A stretch of DNA of 64,000 bases, taken from positions 2,604,001-2,668,000 of the forward strand of contig NZ_CP063400.1 of the NCBI RefSeq assembly GCF_021729865.1, in the 5' to 3' direction. Source of the stretch: Hydrogenophaga sp. SL48. GTDB taxonomy: Bacteria; Pseudomonadota; Gammaproteobacteria; Burkholderiales; Burkholderiaceae_C. Position 1 is the stretch's first letter. Every line of letters starts with the position of its first letter. The position numbers were made by a program, and so were the translations under genes. Positions 17,388 through 25,421 of the stretch are shown piece after piece. The notes beneath the pieces are model-generated. The model was not told where the DNA came from. It was given only the letters and a program-made list of their open reading frames with translations, and did not search any database.

Positions 17388-18886
17388 TGGCCGGGCTCCG
17401 GCGGTGCGGCCGCAGGCCCCATCTCTTTGAGCAGCTCTTCGGTGTCGGCTGCCTCCTCCGCGCCCATGGTGTCCTCCACCGCCGGCATCTCCACCTTGTC
17501 CAGATCGACCACCACCTTCTCATCGAGAAAGACGGTCACGGTCTGTGGCACGAAGATCACCACCACCACGAGCACAAGTTGCAGGAGCACGAAAGGGATC
17601 GCACCAAGGTAGATGTCGCGCGACTGGACCTTGCGCGGCAGGGCGCCGTTCTTGAACAGCGAATCGGAGATGCCGCGCAGGTAGAACAGCGCGAAACCGA
17701 AGGGCGGGTGCATGAAGCTGGTCTGCATGTTCACGCACAGCAGGACACCGAACCAGATCAGGTCGATGCCCATCTTGTCCGCCACGGGGCCGAGCATCGG
17801 CAGGATGATGAAGGCGATCTCGAAGAAGTCGAGGAAGAAGGCCAGAAAGAAGATGAAGATGTTGACAACGATGAGAAAGCCGGTCTGGCCGCCCGGCAGG
17901 TCGCCCAGCATGTGCTCGATCCAGACGCCACCGTCCACGCCCTGGAACACCAGGGAGAACACGCGCGAGCCGATCAGGATGAACACCACCATGGCGGTGA
18001 CTCGCATGGTGCCGATCATGGCGTCGCGCACCAGGATCCAGCTCAGTCGGCGGTGCAGCGCGGCCAGCACAAACGCGCCGGCCGCGCCCATCGCGCCGGC
18101 TTCGGTGGGTGTGCAGATCGCGGTGGTGATGCCGGGAAGCCCGCCCATGCTGCCCAGCACCGCGAAGATCAGCAAGGCCGAAGGGATGATGCCGCGCAGG
18201 CACTGTTGCCACAGCGCCCAGCCACTGGCGGTGCGCGCTTCCGGCGGAACGCCGGGCAATGCGTGGGGTCGCAGGCGCGTGAGCACGAAGGTGTAGGCCA
18301 GGAAAAACAGCACCTGCAGCACCGACGGGCCCCACGCACCCTTGTACATGTCGCCCACCGAACGGCCGAGCTGGTCGGCCATGACCACCAGCACCAGCGA
18401 GGGCGGCACCAGCTGCGTGATGGTGCCCGAGGCCGCGAGCACGCCCGTGGCGTAGCGCATGTCGTAACCGTGGCGCATCATGATCGGCAGCGCGATCATG
18501 GCCATCGCGATCACCTGGCCTGCCACGGTGCCGGTGATGGCACCCAGGATGAAGCCGACCACGATGACCGAATAGCCCAGACCACCGCGCGCCGGACCAA
18601 ACAGCTGGCTCATCGATTCCAGCAGGTCTTCGGCCAGGCCGCACTTCTCCAGGATCGCCCCCATCAGCGTGAAGAAGGGAATCGCCAGCAGCAGGTCGTT
18701 GGACAGGATGCCGAACAGGTTGAGCGGCAGGTTGCCCATGAACGAGGCCGGGAACCAGCCCATGTGGATGGCGTAGAAGCCGCAGGTCAGCCCCAGCACA
18801 CCCAGCGAAAAGGCCACCGGAAAGCCGATGAGCATGACGAAGATCAGCCCCGCGAACATCAGCGGAGCGAAGGTTTCCATGCTCAT
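17384..18886 (-). CDS. TRAP transporter large permease (DctM family)
   Basis: A 500-residue integral inner-membrane subunit with about twelve helices that drives sodium-coupled uptake of an organic acid or related solute. Family blocks include LLLAIPFFTLMGAILEK, GTVAGQVIAMAMIALP, ASGTITQLVPPS and TEAGAMGAAGAF. It carries a cytoplasmic acidic C-terminal tail of about 45 residues, longer than in the usual 430-residue form; this longer type pairs with larger small subunits. ATGA overlaps the small-subunit gene. No periplasmic DctP-type receptor gene lies beside it, so the substrate is unknown. Confidence 0.92.
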   Translation of the reverse strand: MSMETFAPLMFAGLIFVMLIGFPVAFSLGVLGLTCGFYAIHMGWFPASFMGNLPLNLFGILSNDLLLAIPFFTLMGAILEKCGLAEDLLESMSQLFGPARGGLGYSVIVVGFILGAITGTVAGQVIAMAMIALPIMMRHGYDMRYATGVLAASGTITQLVPPSLVLVVMADQLGRSVGDMYKGAWGPSVLQVLFFLAYTFVLTRLRPHALPGVPPEARTASGWALWQQCLRGIIPSALLIFAVLGSMGGLPGITTAICTPTEAGAMGAAGAFVLAALHRRLSWILVRDAMIGTMRVTAMVVFILIGSRVFSLVFQGVDGGVWIEHMLGDLPGGQTGFLIVVNIFIFFLAFFLDFFEIAFIILPMLGPVADKMGIDLIWFGVLLCVNMQTSFMHPPFGFALFYLRGISDSLFKNGALPRKVQSRDIYLGAIPFVLLQLVLVVVVIFVPQTVTVFLDEKVVVDLDKVEMPAVEDTMGAEEAADTEELLKEMGPAAAPPEPGQ

Positions 18887-19422
18887 TGCAGCGGCCTCTC
18901 GTAGTGGGTGTCCATGTCGTGCACGTGCATCAGCCAGCCCACGCGCTTGATGATCTCGGCCACGCCTTGCAAGGCCACCAGGCACATGCCCAGCGGGATG
19001 GTCAGCATCGCGGGCCAGCGGACCAGGCCGCCCGCGTTGCTCGACATCTCCTGGCTGGCGATCATCTTGAGCAGCACCGGCAGCGAGGAGTACGCGATGA
19101 ACAGCGTCATGGGCAGCAGGAAGAAGCACAGGCCCATCAGGTCGATGAGCACCTTGATGCGCGTGGGGTACATGCCGTAGAAGATGTCCACGCGCACGTG
19201 CTCGTTGACGCGCAGCACCTGGGCCGCGCCGAACATGACGCAGACCGCAAAGAGGTACCACTGGATTTCCAGGAATCCGTTGGAGCTGTAGTCCAGCGTG
19301 TAGCGGACCACCGCGTTGGTGGTGCTGATCGCGCAAGCGGCCAGGATGGCCCACCACGCCACGGTCGCAAAACGGTCCGTGAACGCGTCGATCAGCCGGG
19401 CCAGTGCCAGCAGTCGTTTCAT
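18883..19422 (-). CDS. TRAP transporter small permease (DctQ family)
   Basis: A 179-residue inner-membrane protein with four helices, the small permease that pairs with the large DctM subunit. Typical features are NAVVRYTLDYSSNGFLEIQWYLFAV around residues 37-60 and VNEHVRVDIFYGMYP near residue 75, which is the conserved DctQ block. It is the first gene of the operon; 123 bases separate it from kdpE upstream on the same strand. The receptor gene must be elsewhere. Confidence 0.92.
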   Translation of the reverse strand: MKRLLALARLIDAFTDRFATVAWWAILAACAISTTNAVVRYTLDYSSNGFLEIQWYLFAVCVMFGAAQVLRVNEHVRVDIFYGMYPTRIKVLIDLMGLCFFLLPMTLFIAYSSLPVLLKMIASQEMSSNAGGLVRWPAMLTIPLGMCLVALQGVAEIIKRVGWLMHVHDMDTHYERPLQ

Positions 19423-19545
19423 GCCAATGTCTCCTCGTGGTTCGGGTCGACCCGGGGTCTCCCGGGGTCGTTGCGCAGCGTACGGTCGGGGCTGTAAACG
19501 CCGCGTAAAAATGCGGTCGCTGCAACGGCCGGCGTCAGCCGCCCG

Positions 19546-20253
19546 TCAGACCCTGCCGCTGTCAGGGAGCAGGCGGTAACCCACGCCCGTCTCCGTCTGC
19601 AGGAAGCGCGGCTGGGTCGGGTCGACCTCGATCTTCTGGCGCAGCTGGCGCACGTAGATGCGCAGGTAGTGCCCCTGCTCGCCATGGCCCGGCCCCCACA
19701 CCTCGCGCAGCAGCTGCCGGCCGCTGACCACCCGCCCGGCGTGCCGTGCCAGCACCTCCAGCAGCCGCCACTGGGTGGCGGTCAGCCTGATCGGCTCCCC
19801 GGCCCGCGCGACCGTGCGGGCCAGCAGGTCGATCGTCACGTCGCCCAGGGTCAATGTCGTGCCGAGGGTCGCCGGGGTGCCCGCATGCCGCAGCGCGACA
19901 CGGATGCGCGCGTGCAGCTCGGCCACACCAAAGGGCTTGGTGACGAAGTCGTCTGCCCCGGCGTCCAGGGCATCGACCTTCTGCGACTCCTGGGTGCGGG
20001 CCGACAGCACCAGAATGGGCCGCTGCGTCCAGCCGCGGATGTCGCGGATGAGCGTCACACCGTCGCCGTCGGGCAGACCCAGGTCGATCAGGAACAGGTC
20101 CACCCGGCGGTTGCCCGCCAGCGTGGCGCCTTCGCGCGCCGAGGCCGCCTCGATCACACCGTAGCCCTCGGCCTGCAACGTGGTCCGCAGCAGGTCACGG
20201 ATGGCCGGTTCGTCGTCCACGACCAGCACCTGCAGCAATGGCGGCTGGTTCAT
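19546..20253 (-). CDS. kdpE: KdpE-type response regulator
   Basis: A 235-residue OmpR-family regulator. The receiver has the acidic pair DDE near residue 13, the phospho-Asp in LFLIDLGLPDGDG near residue 55 and Lys in FVTKPF near residue 104; the C-terminal winged helix ends YLRIYVRQLRQKIE and GVGYRLL. The KdpE type is supported by overall pattern and by its neighbour. Its ATG overlaps the kinase stop by four bases. No kdpFABC operon is present in the window, so its target may lie elsewhere or may not be the potassium pump. Confidence 0.9.
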   Translation of the reverse strand: MNQPPLLQVLVVDDEPAIRDLLRTTLQAEGYGVIEAASAREGATLAGNRRVDLFLIDLGLPDGDGVTLIRDIRGWTQRPILVLSARTQESQKVDALDAGADDFVTKPFGVAELHARIRVALRHAGTPATLGTTLTLGDVTIDLLARTVARAGEPIRLTATQWRLLEVLARHAGRVVSGRQLLREVWGPGHGEQGHYLRIYVRQLRQKIEVDPTQPRFLQTETGVGYRLLPDSGRV

Positions 20254-22145
20254 TCGGGCAGCTCCAGGGGCAGCGGTTCGGCCACCGGGCAGGGAAACCA
20301 CATCTCGAACACGGCGCCACCGTCGCTGCGTGCGGTGATACCGCCGCCATGCAACCGCGCCACGACCTCGCAGATGGCCAGGCCCAGCCCGGTGCCCGCC
20401 GCTGCGCGGGTGGCGCCATCGCGGTAGAACTTGCGGAACACCTCGACCTCCTGGCCCGGTACCAACCCCGGGCCCTGGTCCCGCACGCTCAGCGCCCATG
20501 TGTCCGGCCCCACGGCGACCGCCAACGCGATGGCGCTGTCGGCCGGCGAATGCTGTGCGGCGTTGAGCAGCAGGTTGCTCATCGCCTGGGTGATCAGGCG
20601 TGCGTCGCACCACACCACGTCGTCCTCCCTCGCCTGCAGGTCCACCCGCCGCGTTCCCAGCGCGGCACGGGTCATGGCCAGCGCGTCGCGCACCAGCTCG
20701 CCGACCGGGCACCATTCGCATTCGAGCCGCACCGCACCGTCCTGCAGCCGGGCGAGGTCGAGCAGGTCGCTGGTGAGGGACTGCAGGCGTTGGGCCTGGT
20801 CGAGCATGTGGTGCAACAGCGCGTCGTGTTGATCGGCGGTGATCTGCCGGCCCTGCGTGAGCACCGTGGTGGCGGCCCCGATGATGGCGGTCAGTGGCGT
20901 GCGGAAGTCGTGCGAGATGCCCGCCAGCAGCGTGTTGCGCACGCGCTCGGCCTCGGCATCGATCGCCGCCTGACGGCTGCGCAGATCGGCGTTGCATCGG
21001 TCCAGCGCGAGTGCGGCCTGGTTGGACAGCGCCTGCAGCAGGTGCAGGTCTTCGGTGGTCTGCCGAGCCAATGGCAAATGCGCCACTTGCAACACGCCCA
21101 GGGGACCATCGGCGCCGTTGAGCCCGAAGCGGTACACGCCATCGGGCGAGGGGGCGACGGTGTGGACCGGCGCGTCGGGTGGCAGCGCCTCGCCCAGCTG
21201 GATCTGGCCTTGTGCGCCCACGCCGCGCTCGATCTCATCCAGCAGCGTGCGAACGATCTCCTCGGACGTGCGCGCGGACGACAGGCTCTGCGCGAGCAGA
21301 CCGAGCGACTGTGCACGGTCGGCCAGGGCCAGCGCCCCCACCGCTGCCTCGCGAGCGCGCACCGCCAGGCGGCTGACCGCCAGGCCCACGCACAGGGTGA
21401 TGGCGAAGGTAAAGAAGTAGTCCGGGTCGGTGGGCTTGAGTGACCAGCGTGGCATCACGAAGATCCAGTCGAAGATCAGGATCGCCCCGAGCACGGTGGC
21501 CACCGACGCGACCAGGTCGCGCTTGAGCGCCACGTACACCACGCCCACAAGGTAGATCAGGATCAGGTTGATGGGGTGCAACTGGCTCGATATCACCGCA
21601 CTCAGCGCGGTGCATGTCAACAGCACCGCCAGCGGCAAACGCCAGTACCACCACGACCCTCGGGCCGAACGCAGCGCGTCCAGCCCCCCGTTCAAACCCG
21701 GCCTGCCGCTGGGCAGGCGCGACGGGCGCCGCGCCACCAGCACGTGCACCTGTGCATCGGGCACGCGGTTGCCCAACATCTCGGTGAAATCGCTCAACCG
21801 CTCACCGAAGCCCGGCCAGTAGACCGTGCCCGTGGCTTGATCGCCCATCAGGACATGCGACACTGCGCCGCGCTTGGCCTGCTGTGCAATCTGCTCCAGC
21901 AGGTCCCCGCTTGCGCTGATCTGGAGGCTGGAGTGCACGATCTGTGCACCTTCGGCGCTGGCGAGTTTCAGCGCCTGTTCAAGATCCTGTTTCACCGCCT
22001 GGCTGGCGCTGCGGGCCGACACCGTGTCCAGGTGCAGCACCCGCCAGGGATCCCCCGCCGCCTGTCTGAGCCTGCAGGCGTGCCGGACCAGCTGCAAGGC
22101 CTGGCCGTCGGCCATCACGCACACCAGCAACAGGGCCGCCTTCAT
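20250..22145 (-). CDS. KdpD-like sensor kinase lacking the N-terminal KdpD domain
   Basis: A 631-residue histidine kinase. It has a UspA-like domain (about 1-145), four close-set membrane helices of the DUF4118 type (about 168-265), a GAF domain (about 285-400), the HisKA box GISHDFRTPLTAIIGA near residue 420 and an ATPase domain with NLLLNAAQHS and GTGLGLAICEVV. E. coli KdpD is 894 residues because it starts with a 250-residue domain holding a Walker A motif; that domain is absent here. The gene is flanked by four-base overlaps with an EIIA gene upstream and kdpE downstream. Confidence 0.88.
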   Translation of the reverse strand: MKAALLLVCVMADGQALQLVRHACRLRQAAGDPWRVLHLDTVSARSASQAVKQDLEQALKLASAEGAQIVHSSLQISASGDLLEQIAQQAKRGAVSHVLMGDQATGTVYWPGFGERLSDFTEMLGNRVPDAQVHVLVARRPSRLPSGRPGLNGGLDALRSARGSWWYWRLPLAVLLTCTALSAVISSQLHPINLILIYLVGVVYVALKRDLVASVATVLGAILIFDWIFVMPRWSLKPTDPDYFFTFAITLCVGLAVSRLAVRAREAAVGALALADRAQSLGLLAQSLSSARTSEEIVRTLLDEIERGVGAQGQIQLGEALPPDAPVHTVAPSPDGVYRFGLNGADGPLGVLQVAHLPLARQTTEDLHLLQALSNQAALALDRCNADLRSRQAAIDAEAERVRNTLLAGISHDFRTPLTAIIGAATTVLTQGRQITADQHDALLHHMLDQAQRLQSLTSDLLDLARLQDGAVRLECEWCPVGELVRDALAMTRAALGTRRVDLQAREDDVVWCDARLITQAMSNLLLNAAQHSPADSAIALAVAVGPDTWALSVRDQGPGLVPGQEVEVFRKFYRDGATRAAAGTGLGLAICEVVARLHGGGITARSDGGAVFEMWFPCPVAEPLPLELPE

Positions 22146-22639
22146 GCGGCGCGCGCCAGGCGTTCCACCACCTCGGCGCAGCGGCCTCGGCGCAACAGAT
22201 CGATCAACACCGGGTTCATGTCAGGGTCGCGGATGCAGTCAAGCAAGGCGTGGTCAGCCAATGAAGGTGGGTAGCGCACGAGCAGGGCCAGCACGTCTCG
22301 CACGGCTTCATGGTCGGGCGCGTCCATGGTAATCGCGGCCTGCAGCTGGATGTAGATCAACCGGGCGCGTGGCAACCGGCGCACGGCGGCATGCGGCACG
22401 GCCACACCACCACCCAGCGAGGTGCCACGGCGGACCTGGCGCAGGGCCAGCTGGCGCGCCACGGCACCGGTTCGGACGCGCCGGCCATCGCTCACGATGT
22501 TGTCCACGAACTTGAACAGCTCCGTGGTGTCGGACAGCGCGACGCCGACGCGCGCTTCCACATCAAGGCGAAGCTGGTTGAGATCGATCACGTTGCGGGA
22601 ACCGGGGAGGTGAACGGCGCCACCCCAGGGTGGGTGCAT
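22142..22639 (-). CDS. PtsN-like PTS EIIA-domain protein
   Basis: A 165-residue protein of the EIIA-Ntr/fructose EIIA fold. The phosphorylatable His is in GGGVAVPHAAVRR near residue 83, and the following DAPDHEAVRDVLALLV and ADHALLDCIRD blocks match PtsN. The start is uncertain: ATG 22639 is used, but GTG 22591 gives 149 residues, closer to PtsN length; neither has a good ribosome binding site. E. coli PtsN binds KdpD and stimulates it, so encoding it in the same operon as a KdpD-like kinase suggests a direct partner role. No PTS permease is linked. Confidence 0.82.
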   Translation of the reverse strand: MHPPWGGAVHLPGSRNVIDLNQLRLDVEARVGVALSDTTELFKFVDNIVSDGRRVRTGAVARQLALRQVRRGTSLGGGVAVPHAAVRRLPRARLIYIQLQAAITMDAPDHEAVRDVLALLVRYPPSLADHALLDCIRDPDMNPVLIDLLRRGRCAEVVERLARAA

Positions 22640-22680
22640 CCGAAGGCCTCGATTGAAGCAACGACGGCGTAAAAACGGCG

Positions 22681-22710
22681 TAACAAAATGGCCCCGCACG
22701 CCAGGGGCCA
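22681..22710 (-). terminator. Intrinsic terminator of the dioxygenase gene
   Basis: On the minus strand the hairpin TGGCCCC/GGGGCCA (22689-22710) is followed by TTTTGTTA. It lies about 46 bases after the stop of the 2OG-Fe dioxygenase gene. Confidence 0.7.
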
Positions 22711-22756
22711 AGACCTTGAACCCAGCACCGCGGTCGTTCAAGGCCAGCCGGAAGGA

Positions 22757-23500
22757 TCAGCCGCCCTGGAAGCCGTCCCGGCGGTAGGTCAGCACCAGCG
22801 TGTCGCGCCAGCCCAGTTCGCCGGGCAAGACCGGCTGGATCGGCGTGCTCTCGTGGATCACGCGCTCATCGTCCAGCAGCAGCAGCGACCAGGGCTCGGT
22901 GAGCGTGAAGCGCTGGCCGCTGGGGCCGTGCGCGTCAAACACCCGGCTTTCGCCGCCCTTGATGCGATGGCGCCCGAGCATGAACACCGCCACCAGGTCC
23001 ACCCCGTCGCGGTGCGCGCCCTCGGGGGTGGGCCGCCCGATGCCGTCGGTGGTGTCGATGCGGAACGGGTGCGCCTCCACGAACCAGGGCCGCTCTCCGC
23101 GCAGCGCCGACACCGCCTGCCCCACCGTGCCGAGCAGGCGCTGCCAGAGCGGCGTCGCGAGCACGGCCGGGTCCATGGGCTCGAACCAGCGCTGCATGCC
23201 GCCGTGCAGGGCGTTGTATTCCAGCGGCTGCCAGTGCGCGCGGTGCGGCACCTGCTGCACCACGCCGCCATCCACCACGAAGCAGCTGTGGCGACGGCGC
23301 CGGTAGCGGCCGCCGTCCATCAGGTAGGCGTCGCTCGGCAGGTCGTCCCAGCTGGCGTGCAAGGCCGCCAGCTGTTCGGCGTCGGTGTGCAGCCAGCGCT
23401 GCACATCGCTCGCGCTGACGAGGGCAAAACCCGCGTCACGGAGGGCTGGATCGAGCCCGTTCAGGGGCACATAAGGGGGTGGAAAGGCAAGTCGAGTCAT
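22757..23500 (-). CDS. 2OG-Fe(II) dioxygenase family protein (PF10014 type)
   Basis: A 247-residue enzyme of the 2OG-Fe dioxygenase family that includes L-isoleucine/leucine hydroxylases. The iron ligands fit an HxD in EGAHRDGVDLVAVFMLGR near residue 170 and a distal His in VIHESTPI near residue 222, with a candidate Arg after it. RRRRHSCFVVDGG near residue 70 and NALHGGMQRWFEP are conserved family blocks. The ATG at 23500 (MTRLAF) is preferred to an upstream one. The substrate is likely a free amino acid by family, but this cannot be fixed here. It is divergent from the hemerythrin gene. Confidence 0.82.
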   Translation of the reverse strand: MTRLAFPPPYVPLNGLDPALRDAGFALVSASDVQRWLHTDAEQLAALHASWDDLPSDAYLMDGGRYRRRRHSCFVVDGGVVQQVPHRAHWQPLEYNALHGGMQRWFEPMDPAVLATPLWQRLLGTVGQAVSALRGERPWFVEAHPFRIDTTDGIGRPTPEGAHRDGVDLVAVFMLGRHRIKGGESRVFDAHGPSGQRFTLTEPWSLLLLDDERVIHESTPIQPVLPGELGWRDTLVLTYRRDGFQGG

Positions 23501-23622
23501 GGCCGGGCAGTGTACCGGCGCCTCATTCGGTCGCCTCTCCATCGCCTTCGCAGTTTCTGCGCTGGATCAAAACGACCGCGTGCGCGCAATGTCAAGCTGC
23601 AGGCATTGCCAAGGAGACCGCT

Positions 23623-24072
23623 ATGAACACCGTTGAATGGTCCGATGCCTTGCTGCTGGACTTTGAACCCATGGACGCGGTGCACCGCGAGTTCGTGGAC
23701 CTGCTCGCGTTCGCCCAGAGCGCGCCCGACGCCGCTCTGGCGAAAGCCTGGGGCGCGGTGGTGGAGCACACGGTCCAGCACTTCGGCCGCGAGGACGCGT
23801 GGATGCGAAAGACCCGGTTCGCGTCCGCCGAGAACCACATCCTGCAGCACCGGGTGGTGCTCAACGTGTTGCGCGAAGGGCTGGTCATGGCCCAGGCAGG
23901 CCGGCTGGCGGAGGTGCGCGAAATGGCTGGGGAACTGGCGGTCTGGTTCGCCAAACACACCCAGTCGCTCGACGCGGCCCTGGCCCTGCACATGCGGCGT
24001 GAGCCCACCGGCACCGGCGATGCTGCCCCGAGGCGGGCGGCGGGCGGCCACACCGCCCAGGCCCTGCACTGA
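23623..24072 (+). CDS. Bacteriohemerythrin
   Basis: A 149-residue single-domain hemerythrin that binds O2 at a di-iron site. The full ligand set is visible: His21, His53, Glu57 (HFGRE), His72, His76 (HILQH), His112 and Asp117 (KHTQSLD). The AAGGAGACCGCT site sets the start at 23623. The last 25 residues are disordered and rich in Ala and Gly. There is no fused signalling domain. It may store or sense oxygen; it is separated by a divergent promoter region from the dioxygenase gene, and both bind iron and oxygen, which may be chance. Confidence 0.93.
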   Translation: MNTVEWSDALLLDFEPMDAVHREFVDLLAFAQSAPDAALAKAWGAVVEHTVQHFGREDAWMRKTRFASAENHILQHRVVLNVLREGLVMAQAGRLAEVREMAGELAVWFAKHTQSLDAALALHMRREPTGTGDAAPRRAAGGHTAQALH

Positions 24073-24188
24073 ACACCTCGCCAGCCGCATCGCCCTGGCG
24101 CCGAGAAAAACCCCACCCCCTCATGGGGTAAACCATGGCGGCGTGATATTTGTCAATGGTTATATTGTTTCCCCAACCGGAGACACCC

Positions 24189-25031
24189 ATGGCAGAAGCC
24201 CTACACGCCGCCGAAGCTGCCGACGAGCACGCACCGGCAGACAACGCCGAGCAGGCACCCGACGACGAGGCCACGCGCGGCCCGTCGGTGCTCTCGCTTC
24301 AGCTCGCCACCCTGCGACTGACCGACCCCCTGCAGTGGCTCCGGCTGGGCTGGGCCGATTTCAAGCGCTGCCCGCGCATCGGCCTGTTCTACGGCCTGTG
24401 TTTTTTCATCATGGGCCACGCGCTGCTGGCGCTGTTCCAGACGGCGCCCGAGTACCTGCTGGCGCTCAGCGCCGGCTTTCTCCTGATGGGTCCGTTCCTG
24501 TGCCTGGGCCTGTACGACGCCAGCAAGGCCATGCAGACGCACAGCCACCGCCCGTCCCTGCGCGCCTCGCTGCAAGCCTGGCGGCCGACGCGCGGCACCA
24601 TGGCCATCTTTGCCGGCGTGTTGCTGATCCTTGAAATGCTCTGGGGCCGCGCGGCCCTGGTGGTGTTCGCGGTGAGCTTCAACACCATGCCCGACAAGGC
24701 CAACCTGCTGGCCATGCTGCTCGACCCGGAAAACATCGGCTTCGTGATCACCTACTGCGTGGTCGGCGGGGTCTTCGCCAGCCTGATCTTCGTCACCAGC
24801 GTGATCTCCATCCCGATGATCATGGACCGCCAGGTGGACGCCGTGTCGGCGGGGTTGACCAGCATCCGCGCCTGCCTGCAGAACCCGGGGGTCATGCTGT
24901 TCTGGGGCGCACTCATCACCGGCATCATCGTGATCGCCATGCTGCCCGCGTTCCTGGGGCTGCTGATCGCCGGCCCGGTGATCGGGCATGCCACCTGGCA
25001 CGCCTACCGGCACATCGTGCCGGCCGCCTGA
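24189..25031 (+). CDS. DUF2189-family integral membrane protein
   Basis: A 280-residue inner-membrane protein with six helices. The acidic N-terminal 35 residues are disordered; the core starts with LTDPLQWLRLGWADFKRCPRIGLFYGLCF, the family's signature, and ends with LPAFLGLLIAGPVIGHATWHAYR. This family (BPSS1780-like) is common in Burkholderiales and Rhizobiales, often near cytochrome oxidase or sulfur genes, but its function is unknown. The start is set by the downstream ATG; CCGGAGACACCC lies before it. It converges with the small membrane gene, ending one base from it. Confidence 0.88.
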   Translation: MAEALHAAEAADEHAPADNAEQAPDDEATRGPSVLSLQLATLRLTDPLQWLRLGWADFKRCPRIGLFYGLCFFIMGHALLALFQTAPEYLLALSAGFLLMGPFLCLGLYDASKAMQTHSHRPSLRASLQAWRPTRGTMAIFAGVLLILEMLWGRAALVVFAVSFNTMPDKANLLAMLLDPENIGFVITYCVVGGVFASLIFVTSVISIPMIMDRQVDAVSAGLTSIRACLQNPGVMLFWGALITGIIVIAMLPAFLGLLIAGPVIGHATWHAYRHIVPAA

Positions 25032-25274
25032 TCAGGCCCCTTCGTCCTTCTCCAATGGAGCGGTCTCGCGCCAGAGGCGGGCCAGCAGCCACCAGCCCGC
25101 CAGGGTATTGAGCAGGGCGAACAGGGTCAGCAGCAGCCGCATCGCACCGGTGGGCTGCAGCACGTACAACGCCGAGGTCATCGCCGACGACATCAGGTTG
25201 AGCACGACCACCAGCCAGAACAGGGGCAGACGCGGTTGCCAGAGGCGGCGCAGCGATGCGAGGGGGGTGACCAT
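25032..25274 (-). CDS. Small two-helix membrane protein of unknown function
   Basis: An 80-residue protein with two hydrophobic stretches (about residues 18-38 and 45-66) and charged ends. I do not recognise the family. Codon use looks like that of its neighbours, and GAGGGGGGTGACC precedes ATG only in the antisense sense, so the ribosome binding site is not clear. It is convergent with the DUF2189 gene, separated by no bases, and about 150 bases upstream of the acyl-CoA ligase stop on the same strand. Confidence 0.6.
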   Translation of the reverse strand: MVTPLASLRRLWQPRLPLFWLVVVLNLMSSAMTSALYVLQPTGAMRLLLTLFALLNTLAGWWLLARLWRETAPLEKDEGA

Positions 25275-25339
25275 GCGGTTTTGCGTTCAAGCGTGGAAAA
25301 ATGCGGGGGGACAGCTTCCGGCGCAATATGCCTGAACCC

Positions 25340-25413
25340 AGGATGCGGTGGAACCGGCTCCGCCGGGCCACTCGCATCGCCCCCTTGGGGGTCGCGCGCA
25401 GCGCGGCGGGGGT
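25340..25413 (-). repeat. 3'-sense hairpin element, copy 4 (after the acyl-CoA ligase)
   Basis: On the minus strand, nine bases after the ligase stop: CGCCGCGCTGCGCGCG, CCCCCAAGGGGG, CCGGCGGAGCCGG, outer GATGCG/CGCATC. Confidence 0.8.
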
Positions 25414-25421
25414 GTCTCTAT

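Noticed and set aside
19546..22639. Classical Kdp potassium-pump operon
   Set aside because: No kdpF, kdpA, kdpB or kdpC gene is present and the kinase lacks the N-terminal KdpD domain.
25032..25274. The 80-residue frame as a non-gene
   Set aside because: Kept as a gene because two clean membrane segments and codon use fit, although its ribosome binding site is weak; confidence set low.
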